Shown here: one piece after another, positions 23,109 through 35,443 of the stretch
How positions within the stretch are numbered: the stretch's first letter is position 1
Layout: each line of letters begins with the position of its first letter
Source: Perca fluviatilis
Taxonomy: Eukaryota; Chordata; Actinopteri; Perciformes; Percidae
Reading direction: 5' to 3'
Length of the DNA: 64,000 nucleotides
Assembly: GCF_010015445.1 (NCBI RefSeq)
Contig: NC_053134.1
Coordinates: 12,292,080 to 12,356,079 of the forward strand
Notes under the pieces: model-generated
Databases searched by the model: none
What the model was told of the DNA's origin: nothing
Seen by the model: only the letters and a program-made list of their open reading frames with translations
Made by a program: the position numbers and the translations under genes

Positions 23109-23562
23109 CCGTCAATGTTGAACATTTGGTTTAAATTGGGGTTTCTCCTTATTGTTTGAGTGAAAATAACAATACATCACATTAGTTTGTGTCAAAGAAA
23201 GTTTTCCTTCAGTTTATATCCACCACAAGAAAATGATGGTATCTGCATTGATTGTTATTTTGGGGCATTTTAGTAGCGATGACAGAAAATAAGAAGTTGA
23301 CATTTAACAAAGTTTGACAGCTGAGTTTGAAACCATGTCCTCATAGTTCAAAATCAGCACTTTAAACCACAAAGCCATCAGTGTTTACGTGCTCTCAGTC
23401 GCTAATCATCTAATGCTTCTCAAAAATGTATCTTGTTCTTGCAGGCAGCTGGTCCAGAGGTCGACGGTCACCATTTTGGACGAACACATCAGTCACTATC
23501 CTCAGCTGGAAGATCCCACTGGCTTCCTCAACGCATATTTCAATTTTATTCACTCTTTCTGA
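17451..23562 (+). CDS. mest: Mesoderm-specific transcript protein, alpha/beta hydrolase
   Basis: Eleven coding exons: 17451-17604, 18391-18470, 18585-18662, 18804-18940, 19061-19119, 19377-19417, 19541-19611, 19700-19801, 19896-19972, 21124-21187, 23445-23562; 981 nt, 326 residues, the family length. It starts [10 protein letters not shown]; an in-frame stop lies 27 nt upstream, so this start is firm for this exon. An N-terminal hydrophobic segment precedes [11 protein letters not shown]. Motifs seen: oxyanion-loop [21 protein letters not shown], nucleophile elbow SHDYGD, and the catalytic-His region [13 protein letters not shown]. Known as a membrane-associated ER hydrolase-fold protein, imprinted in mammals; the substrate is not settled. 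Its 3' end faces copg2. The first intron uses a GC donor. Confidence 0.96.
17605..18390 (+). other. mest: GC-AG intron of mest
   Basis: The exon ends CTACAGAG and is followed by GCAAGA instead of GT. Using this border joins FYR to [12 protein letters not shown], which matches the family (FYQ-DSVG in mammals) and keeps the frame; the next GT downstream would add unrelated residues. AG|GCAAG is the usual context of GC donors. The intron contains an AT run at about 17758-17802. Confidence 0.8.
20156..20233 (+). repeat. Short minisatellite (GTAGGGATGT units) running into (GT)n
   Basis: Five near-perfect copies of a 10-bp unit, TGTAGGGATG, end in a GT run of about 20 nt. It lies in the mest intron between 19972 and 21124. 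Confidence 0.9.
20279..20841. mobile_element. Possible MITE in a mest intron
   Basis: The left end GGGCCCATTCAGACC is mirrored at the right end, where the other strand reads GGGCATTCACACAGCC. Length is about 560 bp and no gene is visible. No clean target duplication was found, so the superfamily is open. Confidence 0.5.
21560..22740 (-). repeat. Array of degenerate tRNA-like modules in the last mest intron
   Basis: On the minus strand at least five box-B-like sites occur: near 21975-21995, 22090-22110, 22255-22280, 22388-22415 and 22645-22670 (for example GGTTCAAGTCC, GGTTTGAATCC). Each has a GGTGTAG-type box-A-like segment about 45-60 nt on the 5' side (higher coordinates). One module (21570-21625) has the opposite orientation, and a weaker one lies near 23310-23370. 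Spacers repeat too: ATGAATGCAGCAGTA and TTCAAGAGGACA recur at about 140-bp steps, and CACTAGT recurs at 22501, 22741 and 22981. No module keeps an intact cloverleaf by eye. Confidence 0.6.
22770..23107. repeat. Long A-rich then T-rich low-complexity tract
   Basis: About 200 nt of almost pure A is followed by about 110 nt of almost pure T, inside the mest intron and inside the 240-bp periodic repeat. The arms could form a hairpin. It may equally be a consensus or gap-filling error; similar A/T runs break a collagen exon near 57.4 kb. Confidence 0.85.
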
Positions 23563-24016
23563 AGGGATACCAAATGCAACACCCCGTGTTCATTAATTAT
23601 TTTCAGACCCTTAACAAGCTGTTTGGTACGTTAGCAACACTTATTCAAGGTGATAAACAGCCACATGAGGTGCAAAGACTTCCCCTGATGAACGTAACCA
23701 GGAGTAATGAGATTTATACACGAGTGACGGGATAATTTACCAGCACCAAACCCTAAAGTGTCAATTACTACCCTGGAAGACATCTAATATGAGCTAGAAA
23801 CATTATTTATTCTACTTAATGCACAGAATCACTAATCTGGTAGTTTATGGACCTTCTTTCAACATGAAAGTTAAAGTTATAGGTTGTGCAATTACTGACT
23901 TACTGATTACTGACATCGTTTTGAGTCCTGCAATCAGCTGCATTCTAAATGAATTTTGATGATTTTCTACATTTCTCTTGATGTCAATGAAAAACCTAAC
24001 TGTCAACTTTTCGTCA

Positions 24017-24022
24017 AATAAA
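24017..24022 (+). terminator. mest: mest poly(A) signal
   Basis: AATAAA about 455 nt after the mest stop, with GT-rich sequence near 24041. It ends the transcript about 300 nt short of the copg2 stop. Confidence 0.55.
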
Positions 24023-24188
24023 ACTAGTTTTGTATAAAACAAGTGTCTGAATGATGGAAACTTGATGTACTTTGACAGTCAGAATTTATTGAAGATTTGA
24101 CAGAAGAAAACATGAGGACCAACAGACAGTGTGAAGAAAGAGGGAATAAACACTTTTTAGCTCATAAACTAGAAGTAAAACATTTATG

Positions 24189-24194
24189 TTTATT
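24189..24194 (-). terminator. copg2: copg2 candidate poly(A) signal
   Basis: TTTATT on the plus strand, which is AATAAA in copg2 sense, about 150 nt after its stop. Further minus-strand signals near 24084 and 23806 would make the copg2 transcript overlap the mest 3' UTR. Confidence 0.45.
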
Positions 24195-24343
24195 CGTTTT
24201 TCAGGTTGGATGATGTCAGCATAATAAACAATATCGTACATAAAAATGTTAGAGCTGTGGAAAAGATCTAAGTGATGTCTCAGAGAGTTTGTCGTGCAGA
24301 GATGAAAGGTCTCGTGGTTGTGTTGGCGCGCCGCTGCGTCGCT

Positions 24344-25423
24344 TTAGCCGACGGAGGCCAGGATGACGTCGACGACCGTCTCTTCATCGCTGCGAACCGT
24401 CACCTGCATGGTGACGCCGTCGGCCAGCGCCAGGCGAGCACGAACCAGCACGTCGTGACCCCCCCGAAACACACCTGAGAGAGAGAGCGAGAACGCTCAG
24501 TCAGCGGCCAATCAAATCACACCCGACAGAACCTCGATTCACCAGGCATGTCAATTATGACATTTTTATATAAAATCTGGATAGTTTGTGTTTAATAGTA
24601 TGTTTGATAGAAAAAGTATCTAAATGAGAGAATTTGTTCTTAAATCTAAATTGTACACACGTAAAAAACTAAAAAGAACTGTAGTACTGTTAAGTGAACT
24701 TCATACAATTTTGGACAAAAGTTGGAATCCACTAAAATCTAAATTGGATCTGCTATTTGTAGATATGACATGTAAAATGTTACATTTATCTTGCATACAG
24801 GATATATTACGTTTTTAAAAGGAAGGAATTTGTAAAACAAAAACATTTAAAAAGATCTAACAGTGACCACATCCATCCTCATATCAACCCACCAGCGAGG
24901 AAGAGGACATGCGAGTTCTTATTTTCGGGAACTTTGTCAGAGCGCTCACATGGCTGCATTCCCAGGAAGCTGATGATGTTACCCACCGCCTCTGTAAGAG
25001 AAAACCAAGGATGAGTCACGTAACACACTGGGTGTCAGTTATTGCATAAAGCTTTAATGACATAACTTAACATGTTTTGTAAATCTCTCTGGAAGCAGTT
25101 ATTTGCAAAAAAATATAAAAATAAAAACACACACAAAAAGTAATGAAACCTGACAATGGACTGAATGATTTCAGCCCTACATTTCTGACTTACCGTCTAG
25201 AGTTCGTACAGACGCCAGGGCAAAAGTCTCTTCCTTCTCAAATTCATCGCCCACTTCTTCCCACGCCGCACCAAAGTTCGGTTTCAAAACCTTCTGGATG
25301 TGGTCGGCAACCGTTACCTCCAGATCCTCCAGCTGAAGAAGAGCAGGGCAGAGGAGAAGAGACAAAGGAAAGATGGAAGGATGAGGAGAGAGCAGTTGGA
25401 GATAGAGGCAAAGAGGGGAAACA

Positions 25424-25454
<31 letters not shown>

Positions 25455-28400
25455 GGTAAATTTACATTGGTGACAATGCACAAAATTAAAAAATCATTTT
25501 CCTCGTTTTAAAAGTTTGAGGGTGTGTTATGATTACATACCACATATTCATCATCATAACCGTCATCGTCAGGCTCCCCTGTGTTGGGGTCACAGTCTTT
25601 GACCAGGTACTTCATAGTACAACTGAACGTACAAGACACTGTGGACAGACAGGACACCTCTTAAATCTTATATACAGTCAACGCTGCTCTAAAGATTTCA
25701 TTTTGGACCTTGTACATGCAGAAGGTAGTCACTAACTGGGTAACCCATTTGGGATCTAAATGTTATGAACACAGTTTCTTTGGCAGTCTGCCATTGCTCC
25801 CATGAGCCCAATAACGTCCCAGCGTTCCTACCGGCGGTGGGGTCGTCGTCGGGCAGGCGGACCAGCGTGTAGCAGGAACCAGGCTGACTGTAGGGGAGGT
25901 TGGCCGCTGGGATGTACTGTATCACCTCGTAGGACTCCGATGGCTCCATCTGCACTACGACCTGACATACACCAGACGTTCATTTCAAATGCATTGCCGC
26001 GTTTTAGTTTAACTACCATTTGAAATCCTGAAACAATTCTAAATACTGTGTCACTTGTGGACTCTCTTCTTCTCTTGGGACAGTTTATTTATTTATTTTT
26101 TTTTTTCCTCACAGCCAAGACTAATCAAGAGTCCGAATAAAGAATTAGAGAAAAATATCTAACAGGGATGTCCAGAAAAATCTAAGTTAATTAAAACATA
26201 AATGATCATGAAACTAAATCCCCTCTCAGCCGGTACCTTCTGCAGGAGCTGGTCATTCAGAGTGTTTGTGCAGTCGAACTGGAACACCATGTGCCTGGCG
26301 AAGGTGTGTTTGATGCAGCGCACCACATATTCTGTCTCTGCCTCCGTCAGCTGCACCTGCTCAGAGGACTTGAAGAGCGGCCCGAGAGCCTGGAACTCTG
26401 GGATGGCCGCCAGTTGTTCTGTAAAAACAGAGACCGAGACAGACAAGACGGCAATTGTATTAAACCACATCAGACCAGAATATTAAGATGAGTATCAGTG
26501 TCTAATTGCATCATCTTGAATCTGATAACGGGCAGTTTTAGAATCTCACCCTGATAAATGTCCTGCCGTGACGGCGCCAACTTCTCTGGCAGTTTGCTGG
26601 TGGCAACAGAGGCAATTTCTGGGAAGAAGAAAAAAACATTAACAGACGCTCCTTATCTATCCGATTCCTGACTGTGGTAGTTTAAAAGATGAGTAGATAA
26701 CCCTGTGCAGATAACTAAATAGCTGTGTGGTTGTACCTGTTTTGTGTTCTGTGATAGGAGTGGTGGCCAGAGGGACACTCTTCATGTCGAAAGGTTTCTC
26801 TGTGGGCTCCAAAGTGTACTGGTGGAGGGACTTCTCCAGTCCGGGGATGGAAACAGAGAGACCTGAGAGCAGCACACAGGAGGAGCAAACGTTAACATTT
26901 CTGCTTTCACCTGCTGAGTGAGTGTACATTTTGACCAGCAGGCCCTATGAGTAGCAGTCAAACAGTGTATCCTGAGAGTGAGAGAGTGAGAGAGTTCACC
27001 GTTGAAGATGTAGGCAGCATTCAGAGCTTTCTGCTTCTGCTGTAGCACGTTCATGTAGAAAGTAGCTCTGTCGCGCACTTCATCATCACTGTCCATCATG
27101 CACCTGTGAGAACCGCCATGTGTTAAAATCTGATTTCAGCACATATTCATTCAAACAAGTGTATAGTAAAGGGTCTACACAGTATTACATGTCAGGAGTC
27201 CATCACCAACAATATAAATGTTTTCTTTGTATATTCCACATAAAAGAGGAACTGTGGGGGTACACAGTCACGGAAGAAATAAATGAACAAATGAAAGTAA
27301 ATGAGTACCTCTGCATGAGAACCAGGACGCTCGGCAGCAGATCATCATTCTGAGCTCCAAATTTAGCCAAAGCGCTGACTGCAGCTGAGGGTGAAAGAAG
27401 AAAAATGTTTCAACTGGCTATAAAAAATGCCATGAAAATAGTGTGAATATTTATCAATAAAGTGGATGTCATGCAAGACACTTTGATATGAGAGGTCTGC
27501 CTCTGGAGTGGAGGCAAAATGAGTGACATTACTAAAGATTGTGAGGCTCACACAGTAATCCCATTCCATCTCACCTGCACGAACAGCCTCACTCTCCAGC
27601 ACCACCCGGTTGAAGATGAAGCGAATGTACTTGGAGGGCTGGGGGGTGCGTGGGCCCTCTTTGCCCAGTAGGTGCAGGATCTTTGTGGCTAGCACAGTGT
27701 GCTCGCAGTCCTCGATGAACTCGCACAGGTGGGCCAAGCCGGTCTCTTTGCTCTCTGGGTTGTCCTCGATGATGCTGATGATGCAGTCCACAATGGCCCG
27801 CTTGTACTCAAAGCCACCCTGCAGGGAGAAGAATGTAAGTCGTAAACACAACTGCAACATACACTGTAGGCCTTAAAGTAATAGTAATACATGCATCACA
27901 CTGTAGGCCTTAAAGTAATAGTAATACATGCATCACACTGTAGGCCTTAAAGTAATAGTAATACATGCATCACACTCTAGGCCTTAAAGTAATAGTAATA
28001 CATGCATCACACTCTAGGCCTTAAAGTAATAGTAATACATGCATCACACTCTAGGCCTTAAAGTAATAGTAATACATGCATCACACTCTAGGCCTTAAAG
28101 TAATAGTAATACATGCATCACCCTCACACAATCTGTGGACAGACACATTAAACCCTATTAATCAACACTGATGTATACTGTATATCTGTTGTTATAAACC
28201 ATGTCTTATCTTTTGAGTATTTGTCTTTTAAAATGTCAGCACATATAAACCACACTTAAGTAATCTGACTGCTAAATATTTTGTAAAACAAATAGAAAAG
28301 CATGAAAGCTGCCAAAATGCAAACTGTGATCACATCATTGCTCTTTATAGCAAGGTGTCTGCATGGGTAAGGATATCAGTGATAAGGAAACTCCCCAGTA

Positions 28401-31400
28401 AGGCAAAGACCAAAGTGTACAGGTCAGTGGTCGGTTAATGATCAACTTACATCATCTCTGAGCATGTTGGACAAAAAGTTCATCATGACACTGTGCTTCC
28501 TGGGATACTTCTGGCACAGAGCGCTGATGGCCTGCACCACCACCACCTGGAATAAACAAGCATCAGCGACAGATTTAGGACAACAGAAAATAGAACAGAA
28601 ATAACAGGATTAAAAGAGGGAGGCAAAGCAATGAATCTGCTATTGGAAATTAATCTTTTGTGGCCACAGAAGCTAAAGTCCTGGGTGATAAAAAAAAAAA
28701 AAGAAAAAGAAAAAAAAACACCTCATCATGACACATTCTCACAATTTCAACAAGTACACAGGGATTTAAAGCAAGATGAATTGTTTATTTATGGGGGAAA
28801 TATATATCTATATATCTATCTATCTCCTTTTATTATCATTATAACACCCTTCGTGTATGGATTTAGTTGTGCTGCGTTATCAAATAGAGGATAAGACTAA
28901 AGTAAAACTGTCTGACCTTGAACTCGTCCGAGATCTCAGAGACAAACGAGGAGATCTGTTTCATGAGGCGGTCCACGCTGCTCTCACTGCCCGTCTTGAG
29001 CAGAGTGGTGATGGCCAGAGTGGCGATGCTGCGGTTCGAGTCGGTGATCAGGTTTTCCAGGTCTAAGTTGCACGCAGTCACGGCTGACGGATGCTTCATG
29101 GCCACCTGGTGGACACAAAGGAAATGACAGTGTAGTTTATCAAGCGTTCCAATCGGTTAATCATACATTTAAGTATAAACAGCGCGTTTTCAAAAAAGAT
29201 AAATAAAAAAAGTACTGCAAAGCACTTTCAGTCATGCTTTCTGTATCTAGCTGTGAAATATAAAAAGGACCCAAGACCACTTTTATACTGCCTGACTACA
29301 TATACAATTTCTGAATTGCTCAGCAATATGACTAACATTTGACCAAATAAAGTAAACTATGTTTATACAGGATAAAACAAGCCATGAGAAGGAGGGATGA
29401 AGGGGGAAAGTGTACCTTGTTGAGGGTCCTGACTGCAGCGTATCTCAAGGCTGCCTTGGGAGAGCTGCAAAAGAGCTGCAGCACTGCAGGAAGAGAGATA
29501 CATTCACAACGAGACTCATCAACACATCATTCTGTTCTTTCAGTCGACAATGCAGATAGAAATGCTAAATGAAATGAATGAGGTGTAAGTAAACTACTGA
29601 CCAGACACAGCCGGGGCCAGTTCCCGGGCAGTACAGTTGGGCATATGGACAATGGCAGAGGCAGCTTCATACACCACCATCTCATTCTTGTTCCTCAGGC
29701 AACTCTCAATGAAGTCGAACAAGGGGCTGTCGTGACTGAAAACAGACAGAATCCAAGCTGTTAACTACCTGACAACAAGACATCAAACCTGCAGTTTGTG
29801 CCATCATGTATTTAAAGCTATAGTGCGTACTTTCTGTCACCCCCATTAGGAATTCTAAGTAATGACAACAAAACTGTCGGCGCGTCCACATGATACAAGC
29901 CTTCCGCAGTTGCTAGTAGCCAAGGAGGAAGCGGATAGGCCTATTGCAATACGCAATAAATCAATTATTCGCGTGATAAATACAAATTAGCTAGATCATT
30001 TAAATAGAAATTATCGTGGCCGGAAAAATTTCCATTTTATTTATTGTGTTTGGTTTTTATTCCAGTGCATTTTTTGTTAACAGAGACTGAGAGTGCATTT
30101 TATTTATTGTTTTTGGTTGTTTTGTTCATTTATTGTGGATATTTAAAATGTCTACCAGTTCCAGTGTTAAATGTTCTTTAGAAATTTAGAAAAGTTTTGA
30201 AAAGGTGTACCTGCATTATTATTCCATTATCATTATATCAGAAGAAAATGGTCTCAGAACGACAATATTATCGTTTATTGCAATCATTTCTGGGACAATT
30301 TATCGTCCAGCAAATTTTTTTATCGTGACAGGCCTAGACATGGAGGATTAAAAAAACATGATGGACTCTTTGGATAGAAGTAATTATCTTCACTCAAGTT
30401 TCTGCACACAAAAGTCGCCCCAACGACACAACCTTCTGAACATAGCCATACTGAGAAATCCAGAGAGAGTTGTGTGGAGCTGTTAGTCTTAATTAGCTTT
30501 GTAGCAACTCATTTGGCAATGGCTTGAATGTAACGGACGTTCATTAATATCAAAAAGTTACGCACTTAAGCTTAAATCTGGCTAGGAGATACCATAGATG
30601 ACGACGAATATTTATCAGTGGAGAATCAGCTGTACTGTGCAAGTACTCCGATGTCTGTGTGTGTGTGTGTGTCTAATAGAGATAGATTGCTGCAGGTCTA
30701 CTCACCCTCCATCCGTCTCATCCAGCAGTTTGCTGGCGATCCTGATGAGCATGCAGTAGGCAAATGGAGACTTGAGACCAGACTTGGTGAACTTGTTGAG
30801 CATCTTGGTGACAGCAAGACGGTCGTTCTTCCGGAGGTGATACAGCAGGCCCAGGGCATGGTACTGGAAGATGGGACATACACAAACAGCTTTGAAATTA
30901 AACTCTGTAAACAGTGTTTTAACAGATCTGTTTAATCTGAACAAACCAACATATTAATATTCCTTCTACACACAAAATGAATGGTTCAAAATAACATTAA
31001 CAGAACAATTCCTAAGTCTGTCTGTACTACCCACCTGGACCATGATGTTGTCACTGGAAGCGGCCTCCTGGGCTTCATTCACCCAACGCTTCACCACATC
31101 GTAGCTCATCTTCACCATGTGCTGAACACAAATAGAAAAGACTTCATTACCCACCAGCAATGATTTGATATACAATTAAATAACTTTAGATCAGCTATCA
31201 AAAAAAGCAAAAAATAAATAAATACCAGGAGAAAAAATTCTAAGTGAAATATGAAACCGTGCCATTTCTTACCAGTGAGGAGACCAGGGCTGAGCTGGAC
31301 ACACTGGGCACCTTGTCAACAATAGCCTGTTTCATGTATCTCTCAATGGCCTGCAGCATGGTGGTCTGTGTAAAAGACAAGGAAAATTCAACAAACGATG

Positions 31401-33590
31401 TTTCGATTTTTCAATTATAAGAAATAATATCTAAAACAGGATGTTTTCTTTCTTGCATGAGATGACAAGGTGAAGGAAGAGATGGGGAGACAACAAGAAA
31501 GAAAATAAAGTAAAAGAAGCACTCACATCTGTAATCCTGCAGAGGGCTCTGATAGCAGGTCCTCGGTATACATCTTCCTTCCCAGTCATGTCTTTGGTCA
31601 GGCTGTAAAATACCACACAAGGAATAATAAGAGACACTGACTGTAAACGGTTACAGAAACACATTAACGAAGAGCTGTTAACCTCGAGTCGAAGAGACCT
31701 TGCCCGTTTACTAGATTTCATAACTAAATATCTAAATTTTGTACATACTAGATGATAGCAGATGCATTAAAAACAACAGAGTCTGGATACATTGTTTAAG
31801 AGGTACTTCAAGAAAACACACTTCCTGGGGGCAATTACAGTATTTGCATACTGATACTCAGAGCCATCATGGTACAAACCTGCTAGTGACAATGATGACA
31901 TCCTCAGAGATGTTGGCCATCTCTTTGATTGTCAGGTAGCACATCCTCCTCAGGGTTTGCTGGGAGAGAGCGAGAGAAAGAATATGAAATTACTGTTTTT
32001 ATATTTGAACTAGAGCTGGGCGATATGGAAAAAAATCAAATATTCCGATAATTTTCATGAAATAAATCGATGTCGATATTGTTGTTGACCATTGGTGCTT
32101 TCGCAATATATTTACACAATGAGAGTTTTGATAATTAATCACCAATAATGTGGATACAATGACTAAATGGGTAAAGGCAAATAAAAGAACAGCTACAACA
32201 GCCTGGTAAGTTCAGAAAATGACATCACTTTACTGCAATGCAGCCTTTAAAACCAGGAAAAGACAACACCTGTGTGATATAATGATATTACGATATCCAA
32301 AATTTAAGACGAAATCTAGCCTTATATATCAACATAATATTGATATATTGCCCAGCCCTAATTTGAACACTACAGACTGATGATATGCAGCTTGAGCTAA
32401 AATGGAATCATAAAATCAATCAATAAATGTAAAAAAAAGAAAAACATTATGAATCTAACCCATTAACTAATGAATGAATGAATGAATTAAATCTTACATC
32501 ATTGGACTGAAAGAGCCTGGTCATTGCAAAGAAGGCCTCCGTGGCCTCTGTGGTCCCAAAATGCTCTCCCTGAATGGACAAAGACACGGGAGTGAGAGAG
32601 ACTTAAGATAGGTAGACAGACACAAACTCAACACATGCCAATAAAAAGCTACTTTACATTATTGTCAAACAACTTTTTACCTGGTTGAGGAGATAGATAA
32701 TCTTGGTGAGAATGTGGAGGCATCTTCTTGGGTTGATAGGCGTCTCATTGAAGATACGCGCCTGTGAACAAGAAGGGACACCTGGTTTTATTTCAGAGGT
32801 TAGGATATTGTTTATTGGACTCATATAAGAGCAGAATATGCTTCTGGCAATATAAAGTGCTAACTTTACCTCCTGCAACACGGCACTCTTCTCCAGATGC
32901 TGGAAAGGGTTCGACCCACTTCCTAAATGTCAAAATAGCAGAGTGAGACGTCTGTGTAGTTAAACGTTATATAACTTTATTTAACTCCATTCAACGCTAC
33001 CACACGGAAAGGACGCAGAGTTGACGCCAGCTTATGCTAACGATACATATCATTAAAATGGATCAAACAGACATGCAAGCAACACATACAACCTGAAGAC
33101 AGATCTCATTTAAAAGCATCACTGCAGCAAGATTCATCCATCTATATTTGGAGCTCGTGTTTAGAGAGGACACGTCTATTAACGAGCAAAACTAACATCA
33201 CAACATCAAGCTGAAACTGCCAAGCTTGCAATGCTAAACTTAGCTTAGGGCTGGTGTTATTGTGACATCAAACAATAGTGGGTACAAATGTTAATGCAAC
33301 TGCAAATAGGGTTTGTAATAAAAAATTGCAATGCCTGTTACATAAATATGAATTAGCCTACGAGATACCGTAACTGGACAGGTTAATTCACCCTGACAGC
33401 TATTCACTTTAACTAGCCGGCTAACTGTAACAGGCTAGCCCCGCGTTAGCTTCCAAAGCGTCCAACATCTTGTGTGTCCAGACCATGGTTCAGACACAAT
33501 TACCATTGGTCAAACGCTGTCACTATTTAAAATGATTACTAATCCAAGCTTACCAGACTCCTCGTCTTTCTTATCAAACTTTTTAATCAT
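24344..33590 (-). CDS. copg2: Coatomer subunit gamma-2
   Basis: COPI coat subunit of retrograde Golgi-to-ER vesicles. Coding exons, 5' to 3': 33554-33590, 32870-32922, 32681-32761, 32498-32569, 31880-31959, 31527-31602, 31273-31365, 31035-31121, 30706-30863, 29602-29735, 29416-29483, 28917-29105, 28451-28546, 27575-27818, 27309-27384, 27000-27103, 26737-26862, 26550-26618, 26237-26418, 25832-25961, 25541-25638, 25194-25332, 24893-24991, 24344-24474. The sum is 2622 nt, exactly 873 residues plus stop; the human protein is 871. It starts [19 protein letters not shown], continues with the HEAT-like trunk ([20 protein letters not shown]), and ends in the appendage ([20 protein letters not shown]) and VDVILASVG. 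The position beside mest, plus sequence, favours copg2 over copg1. Confidence 0.97.
27864..28122. repeat. 37-bp tandem repeat, seven units, in a copg2 intron
   Basis: Seven head-to-tail units of 37 bp, nearly identical (core GGCCTTAAAGTAATAGTAAT). The first three units read CTGTAGG and the last four CTCTAGG at the unit start, so the array grew from two variants. There are no spacers, so it is not a CRISPR array. Confidence 0.95.
29936..30336. mobile_element. hAT-like MITE in a copg2 intron
   Basis: Termini TAGGCCTATTGC and, on the other strand at the right end, TAGGCCTGTCACGAT. Flanks of 8 bp agree at only 5 positions, so the copy is old. The right part (TTGCAATCATTTCTGGGAC, TTTATCGTCCAGCAAATTT) is a familiar fish hAT terminus. 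Confidence 0.65.
32011..32360. mobile_element. hAT-type MITE in a copg2 intron
   Basis: Termini TAGAGCTGGGCGATAT and, on the other strand, TAGGGCTGGGCAATAT, flanked by a perfect 8-bp duplication ATTTGAAC at 32003-32010 and 32361-32368. 350 bp, no coding capacity. Confidence 0.9.
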
Positions 33591-33740
33591 TATGTCGGAA
33601 TGAAGCTGGCGGACGAGGGCAAAAGATGCTCTCAACCTCGATCATAAGAGGAGCTACTTCCACGTAGCCAAAATGTAAACTCACTTCCGGTTGAAACGTC
33701 CACGTCAATGAAACATACGTCAGAACCATGACGCTTTACG
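33591..33740 (-). promoter_or_regulatory. copg2: copg2 5' UTR and core promoter region
   Basis: No TATA box. An ETS-type ACTTCCGG at 33683-33690 (CCGGAAGT in gene sense) and TACGTCA/ACGTCA CRE-like sites near 33702-33724 fit a housekeeping promoter. The transcription start is not defined. Confidence 0.5.
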
Positions 33741-35394
33741 CCCGCCAGGGGCGCTGCTGACAAGAAACATGATCAATCAATCAATGATTGATAATGTTTC
33801 TATTAATCAAAATACTTTTAAAAATATATCAATGGAAATGTATAGAGAAATTATAAATACAAATAAGAAATAAACAATATAAAAAATGAGAAGTAAGATA
33901 TATGTATGTAAAAATGTAATAGCCTAAAAATATGTGCATTATACTAAAATGTATAGAAACAATATGAGATATGAAATATGTAAATAGATATGAATACCAC
34001 TAATATATACAACAGTGCAAACAATCATGTAAATAACAAAAGTGCTGAGAAACGTGTATTGTGCGTTATAATAAATGCACTAATAATGTACAGTATGTAA
34101 ACCGGAGTTTTGCACAGTATTGCACACAGTCAATATTGCACAGTTGAAGATATAAATATTAAATAAATAATTATGAATTATCCCAGGGCTTCCCAGTGTC
34201 TGACACTCTGAGGGAGGAGTTGAAGAGTTTGATGGCCACAGGCAGGAATTACTTCCTGTGCCGCTCCGGGGCGCATCTAGGTAGAATGAGTCTTAAACTG
34301 AATGTATTCCTGTTTGACCATTGTGTCATGCAGTGGATGGGAGACATTGTCAAAGATGGCACGTATCTTGGTCAGAATCCTTCTCTCTGACACTGTATCT
34401 CAACTGTATACAGTGCAGTGTGTACTAGATTTATCATCACAAATGTTCAGTAAGTCCTTTATTAGGATTGGTAACAATTTTCAAAACATTACTATATTCA
34501 TTTATTCAAATTGAGTGAGCAGGGGCTGCTACATTGCAGTTTTTGGGGTGTCCAATATCCCAAATTAAATGAAGTGAAAGTATACTAACTTTGAATTTAT
34601 CAGAAAATAATTTATCAGGATTGAGAAATAATGACTTTCCCAGTGAATGCCCACTCTACTGCTATGCTGCAATGCATCACTGTCCCTGCTTGGCTTTATG
34701 TCGTTTCAATTGTGGCAAGGTGGTTAAATACAAATTTATTTTGAAATATGCATCCATGTAAAAAAGAAAAACAAATGCAGGCCTTTTTATTTTAGTTTAT
34801 ACTGTGCTTTAGTTTTTTCAGACACATTTGCAAGTAATCTTGTCACAATGAACCTGGAGCCTACGGACCCTGCCTGGTTGGTAACTCAACCTAGTGGAGC
34901 ACAGTTTGGAAAATGGAAGGTATAAGGACATCCACTGACATGTATACACCAGGTCAGCAGAGTGACCTGAGGGATGCACACCTGCAGAGCTGACTCACAA
35001 CCTGACCAAATGGCCACAAGATGTCAACATTGCTGTGTGAGTGTGGTCAATTCAAATAAGTTCAAAGGGAGAAACATGTTTACATTGCCAATGTAACTCT
35101 TGTTTTGTCTCTTGGACAGGTGAACTACATGACCAGCTATTAAACCCAATAGCTGCGAAAGTATTCAGTTTGGTGGAATAACCAAACTTCTCATCCACTG
35201 GCAGAGTTAAATAGCATACTGGTAACAATGTAGAGCAACTGGTGTTGATATATGAGCTGATGTTGATATATGATATTTTTAAAGTTATTAAATAATGATA
35301 TACTATTTTTTTTATCTTAAACACAACATAAACATTTTTGTACTTTAATTTCTTAATACTTAACAGCCAACATATACACTGTACCAATATATAC

Positions 35395-35443
<49 letters not shown>

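Noticed and set aside
17605..23444. Search for miR-335, hosted by a mest intron in mammals
   Set aside because: No match to its seed region with a hairpin was seen in the mest introns.
27864..28122. Repeat array considered as CRISPR
   Set aside because: Units are contiguous with no spacers, in a vertebrate intron.
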